Assembly: GCA_026709065.1 (NCBI GenBank)
Contig: JAPOTS010000047.1
Location: 1-64,000 of the forward strand
Reading direction: 5' to 3'
Source: Bacteroidota bacterium
GTDB lineage: Bacteria > Bacteroidota > Rhodothermia > Rhodothermales > Bin80
DNA length: 64,000 nt
A program made the position numbers and the translations under genes. The notes beneath the pieces were generated by a model. The model saw nothing but the letters and a program-made list of their open reading frames with translations, made no database searches and was not told where the DNA came from. Shown piece by piece: positions 28,518 through 38,211 of this stretch; the first letter of the stretch is position 1, and the number at the start of each line of letters is the position of its first letter.

Positions 28518-29405
28518 TTATTTTAGATGCTCGTCTAAAAATGCAATGGTACGAGTCCAAGCTAATTGAGCACCTTCGGGATCAAACCGCGGGGTTGTAT
28601 CATTGTGAAATCCATGCTGAAGTCCTTCATAAATGTAGGCTGTATAATCTTTATTATGCTTTTTCAAGGCTTCTTCATAGGCAGGCCACCCCGCGTTGAC
28701 CCATTGGTCATGCTCTGCAAAATGAAGTAACAAAGGGGCCGTGATTTGAGGGACGAGTTCTGCGTCGGGTTGACTACCATAAAATGGAACGGCAGCGCCC
28801 AAGTCATCCAGCCTTGTGGCCATCATGTTGGAAATCCATCCCCCAAAGCAGAAGCCAACTACCCCCACATGACCCGTGCATTGTTCGTGGGGTTTTAGAT
28901 ATTGAAATCCGGCGATGAAATCTTCAAGCATCTCTGAACGGTCCCGTTGTCTCTGTAATTGGCGCCCCTCATCATCGTTACCTGGATACCCACCAAAAGG
29001 AGTTAAAGCATCGGGTGCAAGACTGAGATATCCTGCTAAAGCTACTCGACGACAGACATCTTCGATGTGAGGATTCAATCCACGATTCTCATGAACAACC
29101 ACAACACCCGGCAAGGGGTCGGTTGCGTCATCTGGAAGACAAAGGAGTGCGCGCATTTCACTTGCGCCTTTTGGACTCTCATAGGTGATATATTCTTCTG
29201 ATATACGTGGATCTCCATGTTGAATCTGTTGGGCAGTGGAGTAATTAGGAGATAGAAAATCCAGCATCGCACTGGCTGTCATCGCCCCAACCGCATATCT
29301 TGAAGCTTTATCTAAAAATTGCCGACGAGAAATTCGGCTATGAACATAATTGTCATAAAGATCAAATACCTCAGCGGGGACATTTTCTTTAGTGAATGAC
29401 TTCAT
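28518..29405 (-). CDS. Dienelactone hydrolase family protein with Tat-like leader
   Basis: A 295-residue alpha/beta hydrolase. The triad is visible: Cys186 in VGFCFGGW, Asp233 in AEHDQW and His264 in LQHGFH, with the supporting Glu107 in [11 protein letters not shown], exactly as in dienelactone hydrolases. An N-terminal twin-arginine motif ([13 protein letters not shown]) and hydrophobic stretch ([15 protein letters not shown]) imply export. The ATG at 29405 was chosen because an upstream start would overlap the promoter region shared with the divergent thioredoxin-fold gene 57 bp away. The substrate is unknown; family members open lactones or cleave small esters. Confidence 0.9.
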   Translation of the reverse strand: MKSFTKENVPAEVFDLYDNYVHSRISRRQFLDKASRYAVGAMTASAMLDFLSPNYSTAQQIQHGDPRISEEYITYESPKGASEMRALLCLPDDATDPLPGVVVVHENRGLNPHIEDVCRRVALAGYLSLAPDALTPFGGYPGNDDEGRQLQRQRDRSEMLEDFIAGFQYLKPHEQCTGHVGVVGFCFGGWISNMMATRLDDLGAAVPFYGSQPDAELVPQITAPLLLHFAEHDQWVNAGWPAYEEALKKHNKDYTAYIYEGLQHGFHNDTTPRFDPEGAQLAWTRTIAFLDEHLK

Positions 29406-29462
29406 ATTAAAAGCAACAATTAAATGGTTGAGTTGGTAGTAAGCATTATTCAAAATAATTCC

Positions 29463-30365
29463 ATGCGAATCACTCTACTACTTATTAGCTTCTTAGTTGC
29501 ATTTTCAAGTTCCGCTCAGGAACTTAGTCATAAACAAATCTTAGAAAATTTAAGGATCCGTATTCCTGAGTTAAAGGGGACTGAAATGACAATTGACGAA
29601 TTGATTTTGAGTCCTTATGGAAATCTAAAACAAGGAACATTGAATATTAATGGCCAGCAAACAATCAAATTTCTACTCTCTGAAGAGTTGAGTCATCTGA
29701 TTCTGTTGACAGGCGAGCCAATTGATGTGAGTCTGAGTGATGACGAAATTACACAAGAGCTTGAAGAACAAGATAAACAGCAACAACTCGTTGCTGAAGA
29801 ATCGCATCGGGCTTTAAGTCGATTTGCTGATGGCAAACCCTTTAAGGGACATCCTGATGCACCGATTACCATTTATGAATTCAGTGACTTTCAATGTTCA
29901 TTCTGCGCACGTGCTCGACCAGTGATTGATGAATTGTTGGTTAAATATCCTGAAACAATCCGATTTGTTTATTTGCATTTCCCATTAGATATTCACGACT
30001 GGGCAAAGAAAGCATCTGTTGCTGCTGATTGTGCTGCTCGGCAAGATGATTCCACATTTTGGTTGTTGCACGACAATTTCTTTGATTATCAGCGTGAGCT
30101 AACAAACGAGACGGTTTTAGGTAGGGCCGCATCATGGTTGGCCGAAACATCCGTTGATATTGATCAATGGGAAGCTTGTGCTACCGATCCAGCCACAGCT
30201 TCAAATCAGGGAGTTTCTATGGAGATTGACATTTCAGTTGCAACGGCCAAACGCTTTGGTTTATCAGGTACTCCTGCCTTCTTTGTCAATGGATTTCTTC
30301 TTAATGGTGCGCAACCTATTGAGGCTTTTGATGAAGTTATTCAACGAATTCAAAAAAATCTGTAA
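29463..30365 (+). CDS. Secreted DsbA-like thioredoxin-domain protein
   Basis: The protein has 300 residues with a signal peptide ([20 protein letters not shown]). Residues 20-115 form a mixed N-terminal domain ([16 protein letters not shown]) resembling a prodomain. Residues 120-300 are DsbA-like: [20 protein letters not shown] with the CxxC at 145-148, the helical insertion, and the cis-Pro loop [11 protein letters not shown]. It is likely a periplasmic disulfide oxidase or isomerase. The upstream in-frame ATG at 29424 would place the leader internally, so 29463 is chosen. A second DsbA-like gene in this window (10090-10633) is broken; this one is intact. Confidence 0.9.
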   Translation: MRITLLLISFLVAFSSSAQELSHKQILENLRIRIPELKGTEMTIDELILSPYGNLKQGTLNINGQQTIKFLLSEELSHLILLTGEPIDVSLSDDEITQELEEQDKQQQLVAEESHRALSRFADGKPFKGHPDAPITIYEFSDFQCSFCARARPVIDELLVKYPETIRFVYLHFPLDIHDWAKKASVAADCAARQDDSTFWLLHDNFFDYQRELTNETVLGRAASWLAETSVDIDQWEACATDPATASNQGVSMEIDISVATAKRFGLSGTPAFFVNGFLLNGAQPIEAFDEVIQRIQKNL

Positions 30366-30554
30366 TTTAATTGTATACACCGCCTGCTTCTGCAGTCTAG
30401 CACATCAGATTAAGTCACTCAATAAAATCTGAGATAAACTCTGTCAATGATTAATCAGTCATATACTTGATCTTACTCTAATTGTGTTTTAACTTTAATG
30501 AATCGCTACTCAAAAAATTAGGGAATTATTTGTTAACTACTCAACTTTAATCTC

Positions 30555-33377
30555 ATGCTTTCAAAATACTTTTCATCACTACTCGGCCTACTGTTGGCAT
30601 TATTTGTAGTCTATAATGCACAGGCGCAGCCAATTCTAGATAGCCCTATTCCCATTGACAGCTCTGTCACAATCGGGGAGTTGGACAATGGAATTACCTA
30701 TTATCTCAGGGAAAACCATGAACCAGAGTCTCGACTTGAACTTCGTTTGGTGGTCAATGCGGGCAGTTTGATGGAAGATGAAGATCAACTCGGGTTAGCA
30801 CATTTTGTGGAACATATGCTTTTTAATGGAACTGAACGGTTCCCTAAGCAGACGTTGATTGCGTTTTTGCAACGTATAGGCATGCAAATCGGTCCAGATA
30901 TTAACGCTTATACCAGCTTTGATGAAACGGTCTATCAACTTCAAGTGCCAACAGATAGCATTGAGGTTGTTCGCAAGGCGTTTCAGGTATTAGAAGACTG
31001 GGCTGCTTATGCAACGATCAGCGATGAAGAAATTGATAATGAGCGAGGAGTCGTGATTGAAGAATGGCGTACCGGCCGAGGTGCCTCTGGTAGGATGTTA
31101 GACCAAATGATTCCAACGCTTTTAGGGGATTCTCGTTATGCTGAACGTCTTCCGATCGGTGATACACTAGTCATAAAAAACAGTGACTATGAAACGGTTC
31201 GCCGATTTTATAAATCTTGGTATCGCCCTGATTTGATGGGCATAGTGGTTGTTGGATCAATGGATACAGAGACGATGGAGTCTCTGGTTGTTGAGCATTT
31301 TAATAGCTTACCTGTTCCTGAAAATGTTCCCCCACGTCTGAGCTATGAAGTTCCGGCGCTTGAGACAAGATATAAAGTTGTCACTGATCCAGAATATAAT
31401 TTCTTCCCTCAAATTTCACTGCTATTTAGACAGCCGACTATAGAACAAAATACGATCTCTGATCATCGTCAATCACTGGTTCGATCCTTAGCTACCCAAA
31501 TGCTATCTCGGAGATTTGCTGAAATATCCCAGGATGGTGCTCAAGCTCCTTTTCTACTGGCCAATGCAGGAGTTCAAAATTTAGTCCGCGATGTATCAAT
31601 GCTTAATATTTTCGCATATGCGAATGAGGATAGCCTTGTGTCAGCTCTTCGCACGCTCATTTTGGAATCCGAGCGGGTGAGGCAGCACAGCTTTACCGCT
31701 GGGGAATTCACGCGTGTTAAAGATTCATTTTTACGCTCTCTGGAGGAGGCTTACAATGAACGTGAGAATACGCCATCTGCAAGTCATGCAGCCATATTGG
31801 TTAATCACTATTTGGAAGCCATGCCAATTCCCGGAGCGGTCAATCTGTTTTACTTAGCTCAAGCGTTGCTTCCAACCATTACACTAGACGAGGTGAGTGC
31901 ATATCTCCCTCAGGCTCTCAGCAGTTTAGACAGAGCCGTCATTGTGGATATTCCAGAAAAAGAATCTCTGGATTGGGTCACCGAAGATCTATTGGCCAGT
32001 ACCTTTGAAGAGTATATTGGCACTGAGGTAGAACCCTATGTAGATACAGCGTTGGATGTTCCGTTATTTACAGAAACGTTGTCTTCTGCTGCGGTGATCA
32101 AGGTAGATTCAATTCCAGAAATTGGCGTAACCGAGATCACCTTAGAAAATGGAATTCGAGTCGTCATGAAGCCTACGGATTTTAGGGCAGATGAGGTGCA
32201 ATTTACCTCTTTCAGTGAGGGAGGAACCTCCTTGTATAGTGATGATGAATATCTTTCAGCCTCTTATGCTAGTAGAACTGTTAGCAATAGTGGTGTTGGG
32301 GAATTTAATGAGACTGCATTACAAAAGGAGATGGCTGGAAAGCGAGCTTTTGTGACTGCATCAATTAGTGGATTATACGAAGGATTTAGCGGAGAGGCAT
32401 CCCCAGAGGATCTTGAATTATTATTTCAGTTGATCCATTTGCGTGCAACTCAGGCGAGGTTGGATTCGTCATCATTCCTTTCTCAAATCAATATCAATCG
32501 TACATTTTTAATCAATCGGGCGAATTCTCCCGATGCTGCATTCTTTGATACCCTTGAAACTACTCTCTATATGGATCATCCACGATACCGAACGACCACC
32601 GTTGAAGAATTAGATGCTATTGATCAAGATCGCGTATTTCAAATTTATCAGGAGCGGTTTGAAGACATGGATGATTTTGTGTTTATCTTTGTTGGTGCCT
32701 TTGATGTAGACCATCTTACTTCCCTTTCTCAGACTTATTTAGGGACGCTTCCAACTACTGAGCGTGAAGAAACTTGGAAAGACATTGGAGTTCAGTCACC
32801 GGAAGGTTCTGTTGTTAAATCAGTGTATATGGGGCAAGAGCCTCAGAGTCGGGTCGCCATCGTATTTAATGGACCAACGCCCTACACACCTGAGGCAAGC
32901 TATCATATGGAGTCATTAGAAATGCTTTTTGATATTCTGCTGTTTGAGGAGCTACGTGAAGAACTTGGAGGGGTTTATGGTGCAGGTGTAAATGGATCAA
33001 TCACTCGCCGTCCTAATCAGGATTATTCATTTACAATAAGTTTTCGATGCGACCCCGAGCGGGCTGAAGAGTTGACGAATGCAGTTTTTGTATCAATCAA
33101 AGAAGTTCAGCAAAATGGGATAGATCCCGATTATGTAACACGCGTCCAAGAGCAACAGCGTCAGGCCCGAACGGTCAGCCTTGAAGAAAATGGATTTTGG
33201 CTCAGTACACTACGTTCAGCTTACTATTCGGACAGCATGGTTCAACCTGAGGATATTCTAAGTTATAATGAACTTGTAGATAGTCTAACTGCGAGTGATT
33301 TACAGGAGGCTACCAACATGTGGTTGACAGATCGGTATGTACGCGTTACATTGTTTCCCGAAGAGTCTTCTGAGTAG
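30555..33377 (+). CDS. M16 family zinc metallopeptidase (pitrilysin/insulinase type)
   Basis: The 940-residue protein has a signal peptide (SSLLGLLLALFVVYNAQAQP). The inverted zinc motif HxxEH is HFVEH (His83, Glu86, His87), with the distal Glu in NERGVVIEEW about 75 residues on. It contains the full pair of peptidase halves: the active half (about 35-270, beginning ELDNGITYYLRENHEPESRL) and an inactive C-terminal half (from about ITLENGIRVVMKPTDFRAD, lacking HxxEH, to 940). Single-chain two-half M16 enzymes of this size are common in Bacteroidota and degrade peptides in the periplasm. No operon partner is visible. Confidence 0.94.
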   Translation: MLSKYFSSLLGLLLALFVVYNAQAQPILDSPIPIDSSVTIGELDNGITYYLRENHEPESRLELRLVVNAGSLMEDEDQLGLAHFVEHMLFNGTERFPKQTLIAFLQRIGMQIGPDINAYTSFDETVYQLQVPTDSIEVVRKAFQVLEDWAAYATISDEEIDNERGVVIEEWRTGRGASGRMLDQMIPTLLGDSRYAERLPIGDTLVIKNSDYETVRRFYKSWYRPDLMGIVVVGSMDTETMESLVVEHFNSLPVPENVPPRLSYEVPALETRYKVVTDPEYNFFPQISLLFRQPTIEQNTISDHRQSLVRSLATQMLSRRFAEISQDGAQAPFLLANAGVQNLVRDVSMLNIFAYANEDSLVSALRTLILESERVRQHSFTAGEFTRVKDSFLRSLEEAYNERENTPSASHAAILVNHYLEAMPIPGAVNLFYLAQALLPTITLDEVSAYLPQALSSLDRAVIVDIPEKESLDWVTEDLLASTFEEYIGTEVEPYVDTALDVPLFTETLSSAAVIKVDSIPEIGVTEITLENGIRVVMKPTDFRADEVQFTSFSEGGTSLYSDDEYLSASYASRTVSNSGVGEFNETALQKEMAGKRAFVTASISGLYEGFSGEASPEDLELLFQLIHLRATQARLDSSSFLSQININRTFLINRANSPDAAFFDTLETTLYMDHPRYRTTTVEELDAIDQDRVFQIYQERFEDMDDFVFIFVGAFDVDHLTSLSQTYLGTLPTTEREETWKDIGVQSPEGSVVKSVYMGQEPQSRVAIVFNGPTPYTPEASYHMESLEMLFDILLFEELREELGGVYGAGVNGSITRRPNQDYSFTISFRCDPERAEELTNAVFVSIKEVQQNGIDPDYVTRVQEQQRQARTVSLEENGFWLSTLRSAYYSDSMVQPEDILSYNELVDSLTASDLQEATNMWLTDRYVRVTLFPEESSE

Positions 33378-33799
33378 CGACTATTTCTGGTTACCTCCTT
33401 TGTAGTTGAGAGCCTTTATCCGAATTCATGATAGAACCATCAAATTTTCTACGAATGGATCATACAGGAACAAATAACCTGTTGAAACCAAGATTAGCAT
33501 TTCATACACATCGTGGTAGAACCAAAAAGGTTCTACCACGTTTTGTGTGGAAACGTAGTAGAACCTAATTATAGTATTGGAAAAAAATTCATGACTTCAT
33601 ATATAATAATGAATATCAATAAAACCTCCAAGAAAAATAGGGAGTGTAAGCCATATCAATAGAAGATTGAAGTGAACGTTAGCTTACGCGGAAATTTGTT
33701 AGTTGAACACAAATCTCACGCACAATTACGCACTAATTTGGGGGCTTCCGTTTTTTAAGTGGCATAACATATGTGGTTTATGCATGATTTAGAATGATC
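33378..33799. other. Intergenic region between convergent genes
   Basis: About 420 bp between the peptidase and the TerB/J gene, which point towards each other. It contains the perfect hairpin at 33,512-33,540 listed separately and a partial third copy of GTAGAACC at about 33,557. No ORF or RNA gene is convincing. Confidence 0.5.
33512..33544. terminator. Strong hairpin, probable bidirectional terminator
   Basis: CGTGGTAGAACC (33512-33523) and GGTTCTACCACG (33529-33540) form a perfect 12-bp stem around an AAAAA loop, followed by TTTT. It sits between two convergent genes, the usual place for a shared terminator. The T tract is short, so a mobile palindromic repeat is the alternative. Confidence 0.55.
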
Positions 33800-35035
33800 T
33801 CATTCTGAATCATTGAAGAGCTTCAGCTGTGCTTGATCAAAAAAAGATTCACTCTGAGGTTGGGGTATGGGTTGAGTCTTTTTCGACAGCGCTACTGGTT
33901 TTTTGACAGGATTGGGCTGGGTGTATTTTTTATAAGCTTTTCCAATCATATCTAGGATGGCCTGAGTATTATCACGAGATTTTCCGTCTGGAACCGTATT
34001 GAGGCGGCTATTCCATTTTTTGTATTCTGATCTGAGGTGTTTCCTAGTCGTTACAAGATCCCAATTACGGTCAAGCCCTAAGAATTCATACGATTCACTC
34101 TCAACGATTTTTGTGATATCAAGGTGCATGATCAGATAATCTCGGATATTTTCAAATACCGTAGGTTCAAGTGCTGAGTAATGTGCAATATCATTCAGGG
34201 CAATGAACTGATTGTTATCTGCAATTCCATTGCATGTGATTACTTCAAGACAAAGGTCCAAAGTATCACTCCATTCATGAGGTGATGCCATATACCTGAG
34301 ACTCTTAATGAGAGCAGTCATATTTAATTTTTTAGCCCGAGCCCGTTGTACAGCACGGCGCATCATGCCTTGGTATGCGGTTTTTCTCTTCTGGTCTGTC
34401 ATACCATCACATCTATTTTTAGCATTATCTCGCCAGTGATGAACTCGACTCTTAATAATCTTTCGTTCCAAGGCGGACAGCGATCCATCAGCCATGGCTA
34501 CGGCCATAGCCACCTTTAAAATGATGGATTGTGTGCGCCTTTTCTGCTTCTCAATATAAACATAGCCCCAGTCCAATATCATCGGATCAAGATCAATCTC
34601 ACCTGTCCATAAGACACCTTCAAAATTTTCCACAACCTGACCTTTTTCTATGACAGGATCATAAGCAATATCAACGAGCCTGACAATGGCTTTTATTTTC
34701 CTTTCACCTCCATAAGGAGGGACTAATACAGTTTGTGGGATGATGCCTATGGTTTTCCATTTAGTAATTTTCTTTTTCAACCCACCTATCGCATCAGTGG
34801 AGAGTCGTAATTCATAGACCATAGAATGATCTTCTTGAAATAATTCTTCCGTGGATAGAATCGGATGAACCTCATCATCATCACAATCGAACAGAGAGAT
34901 AGACAACTCAAGCTCTTTATTATATGCGGTCTGTGGTAAATCACCAATGATATCAATCAAAGTCGTTGGAAGATTTTCTAGGGTTATTTCAGAGGTGCGA
35001 AGCTTTAGGGGAGTTTTTTTCCTAGCTACTGGCAT
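33800..35035 (-). CDS. TerB-domain protein with C-terminal J-like domain lacking HPD
   Basis: The protein has 411 residues. Residues 1-160 are a beta-rich domain of unknown type (VPPYGGERKIKAIVRLVDIA; FEGVLWTGEIDLDPMILDW). Residues about 165-305 resemble TerB (ILKVAMAVAMADGSLSALER; CLEVITCNGIADNNQFIAL), a helical domain with paired acidic residues from tellurite-resistance and stress operons. Residues 313-372 look like a J-domain (SYEFLGLDRNWDLVTTRKHL, REYKKW-like helix, IGKAYKKY), but the HPD tripeptide needed to stimulate Hsp70 ATPase is replaced by NSRLN-like sequence. It lies downstream of an Hsp70 and a GrpE-like gene on the same strand, so it is the likely J-type partner of that Hsp70. 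Confidence 0.75.
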   Translation of the reverse strand: MPVARKKTPLKLRTSEITLENLPTTLIDIIGDLPQTAYNKELELSISLFDCDDDEVHPILSTEELFQEDHSMVYELRLSTDAIGGLKKKITKWKTIGIIPQTVLVPPYGGERKIKAIVRLVDIAYDPVIEKGQVVENFEGVLWTGEIDLDPMILDWGYVYIEKQKRRTQSIILKVAMAVAMADGSLSALERKIIKSRVHHWRDNAKNRCDGMTDQKRKTAYQGMMRRAVQRARAKKLNMTALIKSLRYMASPHEWSDTLDLCLEVITCNGIADNNQFIALNDIAHYSALEPTVFENIRDYLIMHLDITKIVESESYEFLGLDRNWDLVTTRKHLRSEYKKWNSRLNTVPDGKSRDNTQAILDMIGKAYKKYTQPNPVKKPVALSKKTQPIPQPQSESFFDQAQLKLFNDSE

Positions 35036-35257
35036 GAGTGCGTATAATCAGATGAATTTCAATAGAGTGATTTACAGAATAATACGAAAGTCCATGATTG
35101 ATAAACAATTTAAGCAGGTATAATCTTGTTACGATTCATGTAATTTGGAAAGAATTTAACCATAGATATCACCTGACCACCGGTCAATCAAGATAGGTAG
35201 CTTGACATTGCATGATTCTGAATCTCGTTGTGTGATGACGACCCATGATTTAAATAC

Positions 35258-36760
35258 TTAGTCATCGCGAGGTCCACCCTTCATGAGATCAACGGTGATT
35301 TCTTTCTTCTTTCCAGAATCAGTATCTTCAAAGTAACAATGCATTATTTGATTGATATCATATTTGTAGGTCACTTGAATTTCTTGTCCAGGTGGTCGGC
35401 CAGGGGGTAATTCAAGACTTCCTTCTGCGATGATTCGAACAAATTTTGGATCAAAAGTTTCTTCCTCGTGATCACATTCAGTGATTGTACAATTAATTTC
35501 AGTCTGATTGGGGGCAACCGTATGATACTTTTCGGTCATTGAGCAAGGAATTGGAGTTCCCTTTTCAATGATGATTGAATTGATCAACCGGCGTTCCCCC
35601 ATGCCAAAATTATCATCAATCGCTCTTGTCCCAAAATGTTTATTTGCTACATCTTGAACACTCATTTCAGCGGCTGAGGCCTGTTGCAACTTAGTGAGTA
35701 CATCTGTATCACTACGATGACCTGCATACAACGCAGCTCCAAGCGCTACCACCTCATCAACATTAGCAATACTCAACGGATCTTGACCGAATAAATGTTG
35801 GACAGTTTGCTGAATAATTGGCATTCTCGTACTTCCACCTGCTAAGATGACACCATCTAAACGATGGGGGTCAACATTTCCTCCCTCAAGAGCATTTTCA
35901 CAGCAGAGATACACTTGTGTCACAAAGTTAGAGATTTTTGCTTCAAATTCTTCCCTCGTCACTTCAATCACCTGTCCCTTCACAAAAACGCTCACTTTTT
36001 CTCTACGAGATAGAGAGTGTTTCAAATCTTGGATTCTGCGCAGATCAAACCCTTCATGATTCATATGCTCTTCTGAAACGATTTCCCCAGTGAGCCCTTC
36101 GTATTTTTCTTTCACAACCGTCTGCAATGCCTCATCAAAATCAACACCTCCAAGTCGTGCAATGCCATCACTCCAAATCACTTCTACGGATTTTCCATCA
36201 AACTCGGCTATGGTAATATCAAAAGTCCCTCCCCCCAAATCAAATACAGCATATATGCCCGCTTGACTGAGTTTACCAGAATAGGCATAATACATGGCAG
36301 CCGCAGTAGGTTCATTGATGATATTGGCAAGTTCCAAACCAGCAGATTCGGCTGCATTGATGGTCGCTTGTCTGGCCTCATTGCTAAAATTTGCAGGAAC
36401 GGTAATGACCACGGGGGCGAGAGGGCCAACTGCTTGTTCAGCATAAGATGCCAAATTTTTCAATACATGGCTACTTAGTTCTACAGGGTTCAAGGAATGG
36501 GGTCCAATTGGATACTGCTTTGATGTCCCCATTTCGCGTTTAAAGCGAGCCGCTGATGATTTATCTTCAATGCCATAATCAGCGGACCATTGCCCCCATG
36601 CATCAACACCAACGCGCCATTCATCATTAATCAGTGCAACACAGGAGGGGAGGAGATACTTTCCTTCGGGATCAGGAATCATCACTGGCCTCCCAAATTC
36701 ATCAAATTGCGCTACAGCTGAGTATGTTGTTCCTAAATCAATTCCGATGACTGAACTCAT
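35258..36760 (-). CDS. Hsp70 (DnaK-like) chaperone without the C-terminal lid
   Basis: The 500-residue protein contains an intact Hsp70 ATPase domain: phosphate 1 loop IGIDLGTTYSAVA (5-17), KREMGTS, INEPTAAAMYYAY, phosphate 2 AVFDLGGGTFDI (171-182) and adenosine motif VILAGGSTRMPI (304-315). After residue 360 a short beta-type substrate-binding domain (about 395-493) is present. The helical lid of canonical DnaK (about 640 residues) is missing and the tail ends KGGPRDD. It starts two bases after the GrpE-like gene's stop, so the two are co-transcribed. Lidless Hsp70s release substrate quickly and often have specialised partners. This is not the housekeeping dnaK. Confidence 0.88.
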   Translation of the reverse strand: MSSVIGIDLGTTYSAVAQFDEFGRPVMIPDPEGKYLLPSCVALINDEWRVGVDAWGQWSADYGIEDKSSAARFKREMGTSKQYPIGPHSLNPVELSSHVLKNLASYAEQAVGPLAPVVITVPANFSNEARQATINAAESAGLELANIINEPTAAAMYYAYSGKLSQAGIYAVFDLGGGTFDITIAEFDGKSVEVIWSDGIARLGGVDFDEALQTVVKEKYEGLTGEIVSEEHMNHEGFDLRRIQDLKHSLSRREKVSVFVKGQVIEVTREEFEAKISNFVTQVYLCCENALEGGNVDPHRLDGVILAGGSTRMPIIQQTVQHLFGQDPLSIANVDEVVALGAALYAGHRSDTDVLTKLQQASAAEMSVQDVANKHFGTRAIDDNFGMGERRLINSIIIEKGTPIPCSMTEKYHTVAPNQTEINCTITECDHEEETFDPKFVRIIAEGSLELPPGRPPGQEIQVTYKYDINQIMHCYFEDTDSGKKKEITVDLMKGGPRDD

Positions 36761-36761
36761 A

Positions 36762-38018
36762 TCAATTATGTTTGTGATTGAATCTATAAATTGCCACTCT
36801 GGCAGGAATTAAGACTTCTTTTTTTTGACCACCTTTCATGTAATAACCATCCTCTAGCACTTCTGCGATCTTACAATCGTCCTCTTCAATATCCGTGTCC
36901 AAAATTTTAGGGTAGTCCGAAACTCCAAAGGCAGTGCGATAATCGCTTCCGATATCGGGGTTATATATATGGACATCACATTCAAGGAGAGCGTCCTCTA
37001 AGAGGGAATGTATGGATTCAAGTTGAGGCGGTGAATCATCTGTCTGTTGCAAAAAATATTGGACGGCTTGGTATATCCGAATGAAGCGGGACACAAATTT
37101 ACGATAAATTGCGTTATCGTACCCCTTTTTGAGGCGTTTAATTTCTTGATCTCGTTCATCTAATGCATCACGCAGACTTTTGATAGATGAGGCAAAGTCT
37201 TTAGTCGCTTCGTTTTGATTGAGGCCTTGCTGTGCTATATCAGTATTTGAATTTGCGATTTCAATTAAATAATTTATTCGTTGAGCAATAAAGACAAGTT
37301 GGTCTGCATCAAGATCATTATCATTGGATTTTGAAGCTCTGGATCGTTTATATTGATTAAAGGCATTGATGCTTACAAGACATCCTCCAATAACCGCCAA
37401 CACCGTCAGTATAACAACCAGCCAGATAGGCAGTGATACAAATTGATCTGAAAGATCGAAAGATCTGGGAAACGTTTGACTTTCATGTGGCGCACGTAAA
37501 TTGGTCATTGTTGAGAGTAGCGAAATCTTGTTTAGTCTGGATTGTACATGATCACTCTCTAATCCAGTGAAACGCTTTTCAGATACAGAGAAACCTTTCA
37601 AATCTTGATGTAAGGTATGAACATCTTCAATGGTACTGTGCAAAGTAATATGGTTTAACTGCAATGTATGTAGCTTTCGCAAGCGACTCAACTCTGGAGC
37701 CCAACTATGTTTATTTGTAAATAAAATTAATGAGTAAATCTGATCATCATTAACGGTGAGTCCGAACCATTGATCTACATCGGGTCCTTTCATTTTGAGA
37801 TTTAAATCCAATGTTTCAAGATTCATCTGATTAATGCCACCCTTGGGCTGATCGATTGTTTGATGAGCATACCATTTGAACTCTGGATATACGGCTGTTT
37901 TACCCTGAACTTGGGCATGAGGGCAGATAATTAAGCAGGCGAAAAAAACTGATCGTAACAACCGTAGGTTTCGGTGATATGTATTTTTCTCACTCACGAA
38001 TCTTCTACTTAATCTCAT
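36762..38018 (-). CDS. Membrane protein with periplasmic domain and cytosolic GrpE-like domain
   Basis: The protein has 418 residues. An N-terminal leader (LRSVFFACLIICPHAQVQG, 21-39) precedes a periplasmic region (40-190) with leucine-rich-like periodicity (MNLETLDLNLKMKG, LSRLRKLHTLQLNHITLHST). One transmembrane helix follows (about 196-217, LPIWLVVILTVLAVIGGCLV), then a coiled coil (SLRDALDERDQEIKRLKKGY, 281-300). The C-terminal 310-413 follows the GrpE order: a helical dimer part, SIHSLLEDALLECDV, then AEVLEDGYYM...EVLIPARVAIY, equivalent to the GrpE beta domain. It therefore appears to be a membrane sensor fused to a nucleotide-exchange factor, in an operon with Hsp70 and TerB/J genes. 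I recognise no published name. Confidence 0.72.
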   Translation of the reverse strand: MRLSRRFVSEKNTYHRNLRLLRSVFFACLIICPHAQVQGKTAVYPEFKWYAHQTIDQPKGGINQMNLETLDLNLKMKGPDVDQWFGLTVNDDQIYSLILFTNKHSWAPELSRLRKLHTLQLNHITLHSTIEDVHTLHQDLKGFSVSEKRFTGLESDHVQSRLNKISLLSTMTNLRAPHESQTFPRSFDLSDQFVSLPIWLVVILTVLAVIGGCLVSINAFNQYKRSRASKSNDNDLDADQLVFIAQRINYLIEIANSNTDIAQQGLNQNEATKDFASSIKSLRDALDERDQEIKRLKKGYDNAIYRKFVSRFIRIYQAVQYFLQQTDDSPPQLESIHSLLEDALLECDVHIYNPDIGSDYRTAFGVSDYPKILDTDIEEDDCKIAEVLEDGYYMKGGQKKEVLIPARVAIYRFNHKHN

Positions 38019-38211
38019 CTAACGGTGCAATTAGGTAGGGGAGGAAGAAAAATTTAACATGAAATCTCCAGCACCAATACTCAAAACATTGTCATTGGTT
38101 ATTAGCCCTCCAAACGTGATCAGATGCAATAATCGGAGTTGTGAAATTGACTTTAGACTAAACGATTCAAGGATACCTATGAGATGTGATAACCAGAAAT
38201 GGAGCACCATT

